64,000 nt of DNA, from the NCBI RefSeq assembly GCF_020165495.1, contig NZ_JAIUIE010000005.1:292401-356400 (forward strand). Direction: 5' to 3'. This document shows positions 12,897 to 24,970 of this stretch, in pieces. Under the pieces are notes generated by a model. The model was not told where the DNA came from. It searched no databases and worked only from the letters and a program-made list of their open reading frames with translations. The DNA is from Mesorhizobium sp. BR1-1-16 (lineage in GTDB: Bacteria > Pseudomonadota > Alphaproteobacteria > Rhizobiales > Kaistiaceae). The translations under genes were made by a program, and so were the position numbers. Positions within the stretch are counted from its first letter, which is position 1, and each line of letters opens with the position of its first letter.

Positions 12897-13166
12897 TCAG
12901 GGATCGCGAATGATGATCTGGCCGTTCGGGTCGTCCGGTTCCGCGGGCGGCTCGGGCGGCTTTGCAGCAACAGGCGGGGGCAGCGGCGGAAGGTCGACCG
13001 TAACATGCGGCTGCCCACCATAGGGGTCGCCCTTCACGGCCGCCCAGACGGCAAGAGCAGCCAGGATGATCAGCGTCGGACCGGCGAGAAATGGCCAGAT
13101 CGGCCAAGGACGGCGCGCCGCCGCCGGGCGGTCGAGGCCGAGGGGAGCGCTGTAGTCGTCGGGCAC
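12897..13166 (-). CDS. Small single-span membrane protein resembling the N-terminal stump of a divergent polysaccharide deacetylase (YibQ type)
   Basis: This 89-residue product (GTG start) has an N-terminal [10 protein letters not shown], one membrane span (about 22-43), the motif DPYGGQP, a proline-rich segment, and ends GQIIIRDP. From memory, this matches the start of the larger divergent polysaccharide deacetylases that commonly sit between ctpA and rppH in Hyphomicrobiales. Those continue for about 300 further residues with the catalytic domain. Here the stop comes straight after IIRDP, and rppH begins 29 bases later, so no room for the domain remains. It may be a deletion remnant or a shortened protein still in use. 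A terminator at 13197-13221 separates it from ctpA. Confidence 0.6.
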   Translation of the reverse strand: MPDDYSAPLGLDRPAAARRPWPIWPFLAGPTLIILAALAVWAAVKGDPYGGQPHVTVDLPPLPPPVAAKPPEPPAEPDDPNGQIIIRDP

Positions 13167-13196
13167 GTCCGCTCGCTATCGTCGGGCGTTGAAAGG

Positions 13197-13221
13197 AAAA
13201 CGGCGCCCCTTGGGGCGCCGT
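13197..13221 (-). terminator. Intrinsic terminator after ctpA
   Basis: Nine-base arms CGGCGCCCC / GGGGCGCCG with a minimal loop lie 20 bases beyond the ctpA stop. On the minus strand the stem is followed by TTTTCCTTTC. It ends the long obgE-to-ctpA operon and leaves the YibQ-like stump and rppH to another promoter. Confidence 0.9.
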
Positions 13222-13240
13222 CATGGGATGTCGTTTCGGC

Positions 13241-14575
13241 TTAGTTGGGCACCGCAGCCTTGGGGTTCGGCGGGAAGGCGCTGTTGGCCTGCTTGCCGTC
13301 CAGAAGGCCGATCGCCTCCTGAAGCTGCTTATCGTCCTTGGCTTCCGGCGGCACATAGGCCTGCGAGCCCGTGCCCTCGTCGCCGCCCGCTTCATTGGCG
13401 AGGTGGCCCTTGAGCGATGCCTCGCCCTTTGTGTCGGTCACCTGATCCTTCAGCTCCGGCGGCAGATCCTGCACGACCTGGATATCGGGATCGATGCCCT
13501 TGGCCTGGATCGATCGGCCGGACGGCGTGTAGTAGCGCGCCGTGGTAAGGCGGATCGCGCCATTGGAGCCGAGCGGAATGATCGTCTGCACCGATCCCTT
13601 GCCGAAGGAACGGGTGCCGAGAATGGTCGCGCGCTTCTGGTCCTGCAGGGCGCCGGCAACGATCTCGGACGCCGAGGCCGAGCCGCCATTGATCAGCACG
13701 ATCACCGGCTTGCCATCGGTGAGATCACCATCACGGGCATCATAGCGAGCGTTCTGGTCAGAATGCCGTCCGCGCGTCGCGACAATCTCGCCCTGGTTCA
13801 GGAAGGCATCGCCAACCGCAACCGCCTGGTCGAGCAGGCCGCCGGGATTGTTGCGCAGGTCGAGGATGTAGCCCTTGAGCTTGTCCTTGCCGATATCCTT
13901 GTTGAGCTTGTCGACGGCGGCCTTCAGCCCGTCGAACGTCTGCTCGTTGAACGAGGAGATGCGGATATAGCCGATATCGCCCTCGGACCGCGACTTGACC
14001 GACTGGATGCGGATCACGTCGCGTACGACCTTGACGTCGAACGGCTTCGCGGTGCCCTTGCGGGCGATCTGCAGCGTGATCGGCGTGTTGACCGCGCCGC
14101 GCATCTTTTCGACGGCCTGGTTCAGGTTCATGTTCTGGACCGGATCGCCGTCGATGGCGATGATCAGGTCGCCGGCAAGGATGCCGGCCTTGGCCGCCGG
14201 CGTATCGTCGATCGGCGACACGACCTTGACGACGCCGTCCTCCATCGTGACCTCGATCCCGAGCCCGCCGAACTCACCGCGGGTCTGGACCTGCATGTCC
14301 TTGAAGTCTTTCGGATTCATGTAGCTCGAATGCGGGTCGAGCGAGGTCAGCATGCCGTTGACGGCTGCCTCGATCAACGCGCTGTCGTCCGGCTTCTCGA
14401 CATAGTCGGCGCGGATGCGCTCGAACACGTCACCGAACAGATTGAGCTGCCGATAGGTGTCCGAGACTGCGGCGTGAGCCGCACTCGGCACCAGACCGGG
14501 CACCTGGGCTATCGTGATAGCCGCCGTGGCGCCGATGATCGTACCGGCCAGGAGAAGCGAAGCATTGCGAATCAT
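13241..14575 (-). CDS. ctpA: Carboxy-terminal processing protease CtpA (S41 family)
   Basis: This is a periplasmic serine protease with a PDZ domain. The 444-residue product has an N-terminal signal or anchor (residues 1-35) and a PDZ region at about 95-180 ([20 protein letters not shown]). In the S41 core the expected catalytic pair is Ser301 (GGSASASEI) and Lys326 (FGKGSVQ), 25 residues apart as in E. coli Prc. The tail is rich in Gly, Pro and Lys. The ATG at 14575 overlaps the stop of the EnvC-like gene (ATGA). This pairing suggests that both act on cell-wall hydrolysis, with CtpA turning over hydrolases or their regulators. Confidence 0.93.
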   Translation of the reverse strand: MIRNASLLLAGTIIGATAAITIAQVPGLVPSAAHAAVSDTYRQLNLFGDVFERIRADYVEKPDDSALIEAAVNGMLTSLDPHSSYMNPKDFKDMQVQTRGEFGGLGIEVTMEDGVVKVVSPIDDTPAAKAGILAGDLIIAIDGDPVQNMNLNQAVEKMRGAVNTPITLQIARKGTAKPFDVKVVRDVIRIQSVKSRSEGDIGYIRISSFNEQTFDGLKAAVDKLNKDIGKDKLKGYILDLRNNPGGLLDQAVAVGDAFLNQGEIVATRGRHSDQNARYDARDGDLTDGKPVIVLINGGSASASEIVAGALQDQKRATILGTRSFGKGSVQTIIPLGSNGAIRLTTARYYTPSGRSIQAKGIDPDIQVVQDLPPELKDQVTDTKGEASLKGHLANEAGGDEGTGSQAYVPPEAKDDKQLQEAIGLLDGKQANSAFPPNPKAAVPN

Positions 14576-16020
14576 CCGCCAACCTTTTCGTCGCTGGATC
14601 GCGCCCACCATGGGGCCGGGTCGATCGAGGTTCCGTCTTTTCTGAATTCGACATAGAGCAGGGGCTGCTGGGCGCCAATACCTTCAGCACCCATGCTCGC
14701 GAGCTGGCGGGTCCCCATTACGCCGACCGGCTCGCCCGCGAGAACGAACTGCCCGAGTTCGACGTTGATGCGCTCCATGCCTGCCAAGAGCACATGATAC
14801 CCGCCCCCGGCATTGATGATCAAGAGTTGCCCATAGGAGCGGAAGGGACCTGCATATACCACCCAGCCATCGCTGGGCGAAGATACGCCGGCACTGGCGC
14901 GTGTCGCGATCGAAACGCCGGCGGTCGTGCCGCCAAGCCCATCGGCATCGCCGAAGCTTTTCACCTCGACGCCGTTGACCGGGCGCGGCAGCAGGCCCTT
15001 GGTATCGGCAAAGGCGACGGCCGGCTCGATCCGGTTGGCGGCGCCGAGATTGTCGGGCTGGCGCGGTGCTTCGCCCGATGCGATGGCCGCCTTGTTGCGT
15101 TCCTCGGCCGCCTTCGCCGCTGCCGCGGCATCGGCCGACGCGGCAACCTGCTTCTCGAGCGAATCGATCAGATCCTGCAGGCTGCTCGCCTGCGCGGCGA
15201 GCTGTTCTGAACGCGTCTGCTCGGAGGCGAGCGCCTCCTCGGAAGCCGCGCGTGCCTTTTTCTTTTCTGCCACCAGCAGCTGGATGCGTGTCTGCTCTTC
15301 GGCGAGCGCCGTCGCATCAGCACGGACGCGATCGCGCTCCCGCGCCTTCTCATCCTTGAGTGCTAGGAGGTGCTGCAGGTCGGCGGTGAGTCCGTCGGCC
15401 TCGGTGCGCAGCTCCGGCACGACCGCGCCGAGCAGCATCGCGCTGCGCACGGCGGCAAGCGCGTCCTCAGGCCGTACCACGATCGCCGGCGGCGGCTTGC
15501 GACCCATGCGCTGCAGCGCGGCCAGCACATTGGCGAGCACGCCGCGCCGAGCCGAAAGCGAGGCCCTGACGGTCTTTTCCTCGTCGAGCAGGCTGCTCAT
15601 CCGCATTTCAGCCTCGCCGAGCTGGCGCTCGAGCTGCTTGGCCCGCTCGCCGGTCTCGACCATGCTTTGCGTCAGCGACGCGCTATCCTTGTCAAGCTTG
15701 TCGATTTCCGCCTTGAGTTCGTCCTGCCGCGCCCGCGTGACCTCGATATCATGCGTGATCGCGTCGAGTTCGGCGCGGCGCTGGGTCCGCGCCGCCTCGG
15801 CCGGATCGACAGGCGCCGTCTCCGCGGCAGCCGGCTGAGCAGCCGGAGCCTGCGCGGCGGCACGTTCCGGCCACAGCAGGACGCTCGCCGCGGCGAAGGC
15901 GACGAAAGCGAGGCTGAGCGAAAGCGGCAAAGGTCGGATCAAGGAACGGCCCGGATGGCAGCAACGGCTCGTCCGGACGAAGCGAGGCGGTCTTCGCCGC
16001 CGGAAGTGCACAGATCTCAT
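14572..16020 (-). CDS. envC: EnvC-like murein hydrolase activator (coiled coil plus degenerate M23/LytM domain)
   Basis: The 482-residue product has a signal-like hydrophobic stretch near residues 30-50. A long coiled coil (about 75-290, Glu/Ala/Lys/Arg-rich) follows, and then a C-terminal LytM fold with GWVVYAGPFRSYGQLLIIN and LYVEFRKDG. The zinc ligands of active M23 peptidases (HxxxD and HxH) are replaced; VEF stands where HxH would be. This makes it an activator of amidases and not an enzyme, as in EnvC. An in-frame TTG four codons upstream is possible. It is translationally coupled to ctpA and lies 33 bases after rlmH. Confidence 0.85.
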   Translation of the reverse strand: MRSVHFRRRRPPRFVRTSRCCHPGRSLIRPLPLSLSLAFVAFAAASVLLWPERAAAQAPAAQPAAAETAPVDPAEAARTQRRAELDAITHDIEVTRARQDELKAEIDKLDKDSASLTQSMVETGERAKQLERQLGEAEMRMSSLLDEEKTVRASLSARRGVLANVLAALQRMGRKPPPAIVVRPEDALAAVRSAMLLGAVVPELRTEADGLTADLQHLLALKDEKARERDRVRADATALAEEQTRIQLLVAEKKKARAASEEALASEQTRSEQLAAQASSLQDLIDSLEKQVAASADAAAAAKAAEERNKAAIASGEAPRQPDNLGAANRIEPAVAFADTKGLLPRPVNGVEVKSFGDADGLGGTTAGVSIATRASAGVSSPSDGWVVYAGPFRSYGQLLIINAGGGYHVLLAGMERINVELGQFVLAGEPVGVMGTRQLASMGAEGIGAQQPLLYVEFRKDGTSIDPAPWWARSSDEKVGG

Positions 16021-16053
16021 GCTGACCGCCAATTGCGGCCGAAGCTGGACGGG

Positions 16054-16533
16054 TCAGGCGCGGTGATAGGGATGGCCGGAAAGGATCGTTGTCGCCCGAT
16101 AGATCTGCTCGGCGAGCATCAGCCGCACGATCTGGTGCGGCCAGGTCATCGCCCCGAAGGCGAGACTTTGGTCGGCCCGCCGCCGCAAGGCTTCGCCATG
16201 GCCATCGGCACCACCGATCGCGAACACCACATCCCGAAGGCCGCCATCGCGCAGGGTGCCGAGACGCTGGGCGAACGCCTCGCTCGAGACCGTGTCGCCG
16301 CGCTCGTCGAGAGCGATCAGCCGCGCCCCTTCAGGCAGGACGCCCATGAGCGTCGCAGCTTCCTGCGCCATCCGCTCCTCGGCCCGGGTCGCGCGGCTCT
16401 CGGGAAACTCCCGCACCGCGACAGTGAGCCCGAGCGCGCGGCCGGTCTGGCCGGCACGCTCCAGATAGCGCTCGACGAGAAGACGCTCGGGACCGGCCTT
16501 CAGCCGGCCCATAGCGGCAATGGTGATCTGCAT
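16054..16533 (-). CDS. rlmH: 23S rRNA pseudouridine-1915 N3-methyltransferase RlmH
   Basis: RlmH methylates the pseudouridine in helix 69 of 23S rRNA once the 70S ribosome has formed. The 159-residue SPOUT-family product has [11 protein letters not shown], the cofactor loop [10 protein letters not shown] and the C-terminal knot ending SGHPYHRA, all family hallmarks. The start ATG at 16533 is 15 bases after the rsfS stop. It belongs to the nadD-rsfS-rlmH block. Confidence 0.96.
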   Translation of the reverse strand: MQITIAAMGRLKAGPERLLVERYLERAGQTGRALGLTVAVREFPESRATRAEERMAQEAATLMGVLPEGARLIALDERGDTVSSEAFAQRLGTLRDGGLRDVVFAIGGADGHGEALRRRADQSLAFGAMTWPHQIVRLMLAEQIYRATTILSGHPYHRA

Positions 16534-16548
16534 GGCGGCTCCGGAGAA

Positions 16549-17061
16549 CTAGTCCTCCGGCGCCTCGGCGACGGGACGGATCCCGCTCCCCTTCGGCGCG
16601 TCGGGCGACCACATCTTTTCCAGATTGTAGAAGCTGCGCACCTCGGGCCTGAAGATATGGACGATGACATCGCCCGCATCGATCAGCACCCAGTCGCAAT
16701 GCGGCATGCCCTCCATGCTGCCGACCCGACCGCCGGCTTCCGTGATGTCACGGTCGAGATGGTCCGCGATGGCGCCGACATGTCGCTGCGAGCGCCCGGT
16801 GGCGATGACCATGTAGTCCGCCAGCGCCGATTTACCCGCAATGTCGATCGAGACGATTTCCTCGGCCTTCGAATCATCGAGGCTCTCGAGGACGGTTCTG
16901 AGAACGTCGTCCGCCGCAATCTGCCGGCGTACCGCCGTCTTGTGAGGCAGGCGATCATTCGCAGCCTCGGTTTGGATTGCCGTCGTCAGTGGTTGATCCT
17001 TTCGCCAAAAGGCGCGCTTGATCCGGAAATGGATCTGATCATTCTCGCTCCCCTGCGGCAC
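16549..17061 (-). CDS. rsfS: Ribosomal silencing factor RsfS
   Basis: RsfS (Iojap family) binds L14 and blocks subunit joining when nutrients are short. The core runs from about residue 45: VLESLDDSKAEEIVSIDI, DYMVIATGRSQRHV, CDWVLIDAGDVIVHIFRPEVRSFYNLEKMW. The coordinates given use a GTG at 17061 (170 residues). The first 25-40 residues are not family-conserved, and translation may begin further in, so the 5' end is uncertain. It lies 43 bases after nadD and 15 before rlmH. Confidence 0.93.
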   Translation of the reverse strand: MPQGSENDQIHFRIKRAFWRKDQPLTTAIQTEAANDRLPHKTAVRRQIAADDVLRTVLESLDDSKAEEIVSIDIAGKSALADYMVIATGRSQRHVGAIADHLDRDITEAGGRVGSMEGMPHCDWVLIDAGDVIVHIFRPEVRSFYNLEKMWSPDAPKGSGIRPVAEAPED

Positions 17062-17104
17062 GATGTCCGCATGATGAGAAGATAGGCACGAGCGGGTGAA
17101 GCTT

Positions 17105-17746
17105 TCAAGACCGCGCCGATTCCTTCATCGACCCCGCCCGCAGCGCGGTCGATGACATTGCAACGCGCGGCCCATGCAGGAAGACCCAGGCCGGTGTCGC
17201 GTGTCCCGGCAGAAGGGCTGCATCCGCCTCGTCGAGCCGGAAGCGCGCCAATGCATGCGCGGCAGGCGAGGCCATCGCGCGGAACGTGCTGCCAGGCCGG
17301 TCGTAGACCGCGATCGGCATCGTCTCGGCGATCTGCCGCCAATGTCGCCAGCGATGAAACTGGCTGAGATTGTCGGCGCCCATAAGCCACACAAGCTTTA
17401 CCCCGGCAAGCCGCCTGGCGAGGATTGTGAGCGTATCGGCCGTATAGCGCGTCCTGAGCGAGGCCTCGACCGCCGTCACCGTGATGCGCGGATCGCTCGC
17501 CATGGCCTCTGCCGCCGCCAGCCGTCGCGCCAGCGCACCCGGCGCATGGTCCTTGAGAGGATTGCCGGGCGTCACCAACCACCAGACGGCATCGAGCCGC
17601 AGCCGCCGGATCGCCATCAGGCTCAGGGTCAGATGACCCTTGTGCGGCGGATCGAACGAGCCGCCAAACAGTCCGATGCGCTGCCCCGGCAACGCCAGCG
17701 GCAGGCGGAGCGCCGATCCGGGCGCCGGATCGGCGGCATTGTCCAT
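17105..17746 (-). CDS. nadD: Nicotinate-nucleotide adenylyltransferase NadD
   Basis: NadD converts nicotinate mononucleotide and ATP to deamido-NAD. From the ATG at 17746 the product is 213 residues. The nucleotidyltransferase signature GLFGGSFDPPHKGH lies near residue 25, and the C-terminal SSTALR (ISSTxIR-type) motif is present. The frame is open much further upstream inside proA, but this is a shadow. The ATG sits two bases after the proA stop; GTG at 17752 is an alternative. Confidence 0.94.
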   Translation of the reverse strand: MDNAADPAPGSALRLPLALPGQRIGLFGGSFDPPHKGHLTLSLMAIRRLRLDAVWWLVTPGNPLKDHAPGALARRLAAAEAMASDPRITVTAVEASLRTRYTADTLTILARRLAGVKLVWLMGADNLSQFHRWRHWRQIAETMPIAVYDRPGSTFRAMASPAAHALARFRLDEADAALLPGHATPAWVFLHGPRVAMSSTALRAGSMKESARS

Positions 17747-17748
17747 CG

Positions 17749-19044
17749 TCACGGCCGCGTCTGCCCGCTGCCGTGAACGCGATAGTTGAACGAGGTCAGT
17801 TGCTGCGTGCCAACCGGCCCGCGCGCATGCATCCGGCCAGTGGCGATGCCGATCTCGCCGCCGAAGCCGAACTCGCCGCCATCGGCAAACTGGGTCGAGG
17901 CATTGTGCATCACGATGGCCGAATCGACCTCGGCGAGGAACCGCGCCGCAGCGGCGTCGTCCGCCGTCAGGATCGCATCGGTGTGATGCGAGCCGTAATG
18001 CTCGATATGGGCGATGGCCGCGTCGATGTCGTCGACGACGCGCACCGAAATGACGGAATCGAGATATTCCGTCGACCAATCGGCTTCCGTCGCCGGGCTC
18101 GCCTCGCCGACCAGCGCCCGCGTCTCGGCGTCGCCGCGAATGCTGCAGCCCGCCTCGATCAGCGCGCGCACGATCGGCACCAGATGGGTGGCGGCGACGG
18201 CGCGATCGAACAGCAGCGTCTCGGCCGCGCCGCAAACCCCGGTGCGCCGCATCTTGGCATTGACGATCAGGGGGATCGCCATCGCGAGATCGGCCTTCGC
18301 ATGCACATAGATGTGCACGATCCCTTCGAGATGAGCGAAGACAGGCACCCGCGCCTCGCTCTGCACCCGCGCGACAAGGCTTTTGCCGCCGCGCGGCACG
18401 ATGACGTCGATGGCCCCGCCAAGCCCGCCCAGCATCGCGCCGACGGCAGCCCGATCGGCGGTCGGCACCATCTGGATCGCGTCACCCGGAAGGCCCACAG
18501 CCTCGAGCCCGCGCACCAGCGCGGCATGGATGGCATGCGAGGAGCGGAACGAATCCGAGCCCCCGCGCAGGATCACGGCATTGCCCGCCTTCAGGCAGAG
18601 CGCGCCAGCATCGGCGGTGACATTCGGCCGGCTTTCATAGATGACGCCGATGACGCCGAGCGGCGTGCTCACGCGCTCCAGCTTCAGGCCGTTTGGCCGC
18701 TCCCAGGCCTCGAGAACGCGGCCAACCGGATCGGCCAGCGCCGCGATATCCTCGACGCCAGCCGCCATCGCCTCGATCCGCTGCGGATTGAGCGTCAGTC
18801 GATCGATGAATGAGGCCAGCGCGCCTTCCTTCGAGATCGCGGCGACATCGAGCGCGTTCGCTGCGAGGATCGCCGGCGCATCGGCACGGAGCGCATCAGC
18901 CATCGCGCGGAGCGCCGCATCCTTTTGCTCAGTCGTGGCAAGCGCTAGACGGCGCGCCGCGGCGCGGGCCTGTCGGCCGATCGCGTCCATCGTCGCTGCC
19001 ACATCGCCGGCAGCGTCGGTCCTGTCGAGGGCCGTGAGGCTCAT
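17749..19044 (-). CDS. proA: Gamma-glutamyl phosphate reductase ProA
   Basis: ProA performs the second step of proline synthesis, the NADPH reduction of glutamyl phosphate. The 431-residue product has the family order: [43 protein letters not shown] and the active-site segment [14 protein letters not shown], with the catalytic Cys. It also has [22 protein letters not shown] near the C-terminus. It starts 11 bases after the proB stop. The strand therefore carries proline synthesis, while putA at 2670-6518 degrades proline. Confidence 0.97.
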   Translation of the reverse strand: MSLTALDRTDAAGDVAATMDAIGRQARAAARRLALATTEQKDAALRAMADALRADAPAILAANALDVAAISKEGALASFIDRLTLNPQRIEAMAAGVEDIAALADPVGRVLEAWERPNGLKLERVSTPLGVIGVIYESRPNVTADAGALCLKAGNAVILRGGSDSFRSSHAIHAALVRGLEAVGLPGDAIQMVPTADRAAVGAMLGGLGGAIDVIVPRGGKSLVARVQSEARVPVFAHLEGIVHIYVHAKADLAMAIPLIVNAKMRRTGVCGAAETLLFDRAVAATHLVPIVRALIEAGCSIRGDAETRALVGEASPATEADWSTEYLDSVISVRVVDDIDAAIAHIEHYGSHHTDAILTADDAAAARFLAEVDSAIVMHNASTQFADGGEFGFGGEIGIATGRMHARGPVGTQQLTSFNYRVHGSGQTRP

Positions 19045-19055
19045 GGCATCCGCTC

Positions 19056-21796
<2,741 letters not shown>

Positions 21797-21822
<26 letters not shown>

Positions 21823-22522
21823 CGTCTCGCGCCTTCCGGCCCTCGCGTCCCAGCCTAGCATGGCCCTGGCCGGACCCGACATCCGCCCGCTCGCCGGAAC
21901 AAACCGTCTCGCGCGCCGATGCCCGTTCGCTGCTCCACGACTTGAGGCTGGCCCAGACCCGCCGCTCGAGCACGAAACGCTCGACCGGAACCGTGCCGCG
22001 CGTCGCCAGGGAACGGACCAGCCCGGTGTCACGGAACTGGAAGCCACACTTCTCGGCGACCCGCCGCGCCGATCCGCTGGTCACGCGGATGGCGCACCAC
22101 AGCCGTTCTGCACCGCCCGCCTCGAAGGCATGATCGACAACGGCATGCGCGATCTCCGTACCAAAGCCGCGTCCCCAGAAAGGCTCCGCAACCCAGAACG
22201 ACAATTCGAACCCGCCCGGCCAGGTGTCGCTCGGCCGATGAAAGCCGGCCCCGACCAGTTCGCCTGAGGCGACTGAAAGCGCGACCAGCGTCGTGCCGGG
22301 CGCCTTGCTGGGGACGCGGGCGCGCTCGATCCAGCCTTCCGCGTCGGCCCGCTCATAAGGATAGGGCACATCGAAAAGGCTCATCGCGACGCGGGGGTTG
22401 CCCACTGCGATCGCCAGTGCTGCGGCGTCGCCCGGCTTCGGTGCCCGAAGGCGCAACCGCCGTGTGAAATAGCCTCGTGTTCCGTCCTCGCTCGTCTCGT
22501 CTTCGCGTGTCGCCTCGGGCAT
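21797..22522 (-). CDS. GNAT-family acetyltransferase (RimJ/RimL type), copy 2
   Basis: The 241-residue product from ATG 22522 has TRRLRLRAPKPGDAAALAIAV. Its acetyl-CoA region is FELSFWVAEPFWGRGFGTEIAHAVVDHAFEAGGAERL, followed by GSARRVAEKCGFQF. A longer frame exists but would run through the rpmA terminator, so this start is preferred. The last 60 residues are Ser/Arg-rich and unlike the family. The gene follows the terminator by only 23 bases and is probably reached by read-through from rplU-rpmA. Confidence 0.75.
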
Positions 22523-22545
22523 CGATGCCTCCCGTCGGGCCAATG

Positions 22546-22574
22546 AAAAAGGGGAGATGGTGTCCCATCTCCCC
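22546..22574 (-). terminator. Intrinsic terminator after rpmA
   Basis: A perfect 10-base stem GGGGAGATGG / CCATCTCCCC around a 4-base loop is followed on the minus strand by five T residues. It lies 66 bases after the rpmA stop and just before the GNAT-obgE operon. Some transcription must pass it, or a promoter lies within the hairpin, if the downstream genes are expressed. Confidence 0.92.
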
Positions 22575-22639
22575 TCGTCACTGACCATCACGGTCCACCG
22601 GGTCGATGCGACACCGGCGTTCCATGGGAAGGTCCGGTT

Positions 22640-22912
22640 TTATTCTGCAGCCTCCACCGCCATCGGGGCGACGGATACGTAGACACGGCCATTGGCTTTG
22701 CGGCGGAACGCGACATTCCCGTCCGTCACGGCGAAGATCGTGTGATCCTTGCCGAGGCCAACGCCGGTGCCTGGGTGCCACTGCGTGCCACGCTGGCGAA
22801 TGATGATGTTGCCGGAAACGACCGACTCGCCACCGAACTTCTTCACGCCGAGACGGCGGCCAGCCGAGTCACGGCCGTTGCGCGAGGAACCGCCTGCCTT
22901 CTTGTGTGCCAT
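22640..22912 (-). CDS. rpmA: 50S ribosomal protein L27
   Basis: L27 reaches the peptidyl transferase centre. The 90-residue product starts [18 protein letters not shown] with the family motifs [15 protein letters not shown] and [10 protein letters not shown]. The ATG at 22912 is chosen because the N-terminus is strictly conserved; a longer frame begins 27 bases upstream. There is no Firmicutes-type cleavable leader. It follows rplU by 108 bases and is ended by the hairpin at 22546-22574. Confidence 0.98.
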   Translation of the reverse strand: MAHKKAGGSSRNGRDSAGRRLGVKKFGGESVVSGNIIIRQRGTQWHPGTGVGLGKDHTIFAVTDGNVAFRRKANGRVYVSVAPMAVEAAE

Positions 22913-23020
22913 GATCGAACTCCAATCTGACTGATGCACCGCTTTCGCGGTGCGCGGCTCACGCGGACCCTAACGGGGCGGAGCCATGATAATCTTGGGC
23001 TTGCCTTCAGAGCTTTCGCT

Positions 23021-23335
23021 TCAGGCCGTCTTGATCCCGGTGATCTTGACGACGGTGAGGCTCTGCCGATGGCCGCGGCTGCGCTTCGAATTCTGGCGCC
23101 GACGCTTCTTGAACACAAGGATCTTGCGCGTGCGGATCTGGTCGACGATCTCGGCCGAAACGCTGGCGCCGGCAACAGTCGGCGCACCAATGGTGGTGCC
23201 GTCCTCGCCGCCGACGAGGAGCACCTCGTCAAAGGAAACCGTGTCGCCGGCTTCGCCGGTCAGGAGCTCGACTTCGAGCTGGTCGTTGGCGGCAACGCGA
23301 TACTGCTTGCCGCCGGTTTTGATGACTGCGAACAT
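23021..23335 (-). CDS. rplU: 50S ribosomal protein L21
   Basis: The 104-residue product starts [18 protein letters not shown] and has the C-terminal [16 protein letters not shown] with the terminal VKITGI. This is a full-length L21 of the 23S-binding family. It begins a transcription unit with a good promoter 104-131 bases upstream. Confidence 0.98.
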   Translation of the reverse strand: MFAVIKTGGKQYRVAANDQLEVELLTGEAGDTVSFDEVLLVGGEDGTTIGAPTVAGASVSAEIVDQIRTRKILVFKKRRRQNSKRSRGHRQSLTVVKITGIKTA

Positions 23336-23438
23336 TGTTCTTTCCAGTTGTTCAGCCGCGCCTCGAAGGGCGAGCTTCTTCAGTCAGGTTCATTGGATAA
23401 TAACGGCACCGTCTTTCGACACGCCGAGATCGGCCGCT

Positions 23439-23466
23439 GTTATACGGCGGGAGGCCGGTCTGTCAA
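23439..23466 (-). promoter_or_regulatory. Sigma-70-type promoter of rplU-rpmA
   Basis: On the minus strand TTGACA (23466-23461) and TATAAC (23444-23439) are separated by 16 bases, close to the housekeeping consensus. Transcription would begin near 23431, leaving a leader of about 95 bases before rplU. It lies just after the trmD stop (23516), so the ribosomal protein unit is separate from trmD. Confidence 0.75.
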
Positions 23467-23515
23467 CCCAGAAACGGCCGGACGCTGCGGTTTTCTGCGA
23501 TCGGCTGCGGTATGC

Positions 23516-24220
23516 TCAGCGATCGAGCAGGTCCGGGCGCCGCTCGCGCGTGATCCGCTCGGCCTCGGCACGGCGCCAGCGGGCGATCGCGGCGTGATCG
23601 CCCGAGAGCAGCGTCGGCGGGATGGCTCGACCCTCCCATTCGCGCGGCCGGGTATAATGCGGATATTCGAGCAGCCCGCCCTCGAAGCTCTCCTCGGAAC
23701 CCGAGTCGGCAGCGCCCATCACGCCGGGCAGCAGGCGCACGACGGCATCCAGCAGCACCATGGCGCCGAGTTCGCCGCCTGAGAGCACATAGTCGCCGAT
23801 CGAGATTTCCTCGAGCGCGCGCGCCTCGATCACCCGTTCGTCGACGCCTTCGAAACGGCCGCAGAGAATCACCGCGCCCGGCCCCTCGACGAGATCGCGC
23901 ACCCGGCGTTGGTCGAGCGGCCGGCCGCGCGGGCTCATCAGGATGCGCGGCCGCGGATCACCCTCGGGCGCCGCGGCATCGATCGCCCGGGCGACGACAT
24001 CGGCGCGCATGACCATGCCAGGGCCGCCGCCGGCCGGCGTATCGTCGACATTTCGATGCTTGCTGGTCGCGTGGGCGCGGATATCGAGCGCCTCCAGTGA
24101 CCAGACCCCCTCGGCAAGCGCACGGCCCGACAGCGAGAGGCCGAGCGGACCGGGAAACATCTCGGGATAGAGCGTCAGCACGCTCGCCGCGAAAGGCGCG
24201 CGGCTGGCCACGGTGCTCAC
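23516..24220 (-). CDS. trmD: tRNA (guanine-37-N1)-methyltransferase TrmD
   Basis: TrmD methylates G37 next to the anticodon and prevents frameshifting. The 234-residue SPOUT product has [13 protein letters not shown], the GGGPGMVM loop, [13 protein letters not shown] and [14 protein letters not shown], which are all hallmark. The GTG start at 24220 overlaps the rimM stop (GTGA). The usual order rpsP-rimM-trmD is kept, although rplS is not downstream. Confidence 0.97.
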   Translation of the reverse strand: MSTVASRAPFAASVLTLYPEMFPGPLGLSLSGRALAEGVWSLEALDIRAHATSKHRNVDDTPAGGGPGMVMRADVVARAIDAAAPEGDPRPRILMSPRGRPLDQRRVRDLVEGPGAVILCGRFEGVDERVIEARALEEISIGDYVLSGGELGAMVLLDAVVRLLPGVMGAADSGSEESFEGGLLEYPHYTRPREWEGRAIPPTLLSGDHAAIARWRRAEAERITRERRPDLLDR

Positions 24221-24768
24221 GCCTCGTCCTCGCCCGCGGCGGCGCCGTCATCCTCGCGCGCCTCGATTTCAGGCGGCGGTTCGACAACCAGTCGGCCCTC
24301 GGCGATATCGACAAGCGGCACCACAGCGCGCGTGAACGGCAGATAGAAACTGCGGGCACCCGGCGCAGGCAGGATCTCGATCAGGTCGCCGGCGCCGAAA
24401 TTCTGCACAGCGACGATCGTGCCAAAGGGCGAACCATCGGCGCGCTCGGCGCGCAGCCCAACGAGATCGGCATAATAGAAGTCGTCCTCTTCCTCGATCG
24501 GCGGCAACACCGAACGATCGACGGAGAAGCGGCGATTGCGGAGCGTCTCGGCACCGGTGCGATCGCCGATGCCGCCGACCCGGGCGACGATCCCGTCACC
24601 CTGCATGCGCACGGCCACGATCTCGACGACGCGGCCGTCATCGAGCGTCACGGGGCCATAATCGGCGACGCCGAGCGGATCCTCGGTATAGGCGTTGAGC
24701 TTCACCTCGCCGCGAATGCCATGTGCGGCACCGAACTGGCCGAGAATGACGCGGTTTTCGTCAGCCAT
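24217..24768 (-). CDS. rimM: 16S rRNA processing protein RimM
   Basis: RimM helps assemble the 30S head through S19. The 183-residue product from ATG 24768 has the N-terminal [24 protein letters not shown] and the PRC-barrel part [18 protein letters not shown], with [17 protein letters not shown] Glu/Ala-rich acidic tail ends it. It lies 202 bases after rpsP, with a long hairpin between. Confidence 0.95.
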   Translation of the reverse strand: MADENRVILGQFGAAHGIRGEVKLNAYTEDPLGVADYGPVTLDDGRVVEIVAVRMQGDGIVARVGGIGDRTGAETLRNRRFSVDRSVLPPIEEEDDFYYADLVGLRAERADGSPFGTIVAVQNFGAGDLIEILPAPGARSFYLPFTRAVVPLVDIAEGRLVVEPPPEIEAREDDGAAAGEDEA

Positions 24769-24877
24769 GCGGATATCCCTGGCACACAAGACGATCGGGG
24801 CTTCCGATCGCCACGCCCGCGGCCTCTGCCCGGAAATCGCCCGGACGCCCCTGCCACGACAGCGCCTTCAAAAACAG

Positions 24878-24902
24878 GATTGCCGGGTCGAGCCCGGCAA
24901 TC
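24878..24902 (-). repeat. REP-like palindrome/hairpin between rpsP and rimM
   Basis: Ten-base perfect arms GATTGCCGGG / CCCGGCAATC enclose a 5-base loop (TCGAG or CTCGA). On the minus strand CTGTTTTTG follows, so it can also act as an intrinsic terminator or attenuator between rpsP and rimM. The sequence resembles dispersed CCGGG...CCCGG palindromes common in alphaproteobacterial chromosomes. I saw no second copy in this window. Confidence 0.6.
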
Positions 24903-24970
24903 ACAACGAACGGCACGATCAAGGTCCGGCGCCGCATCGCGAAGCACCGGAGACGATCGGTTTTGCCAGA

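Noticed and set aside
22523..22591. Longer N-terminus for the second GNAT protein starting in the rpmA terminator
   Set aside because: The extra residues are encoded by the hairpin itself, so the ATG at 22522 is more sensible.
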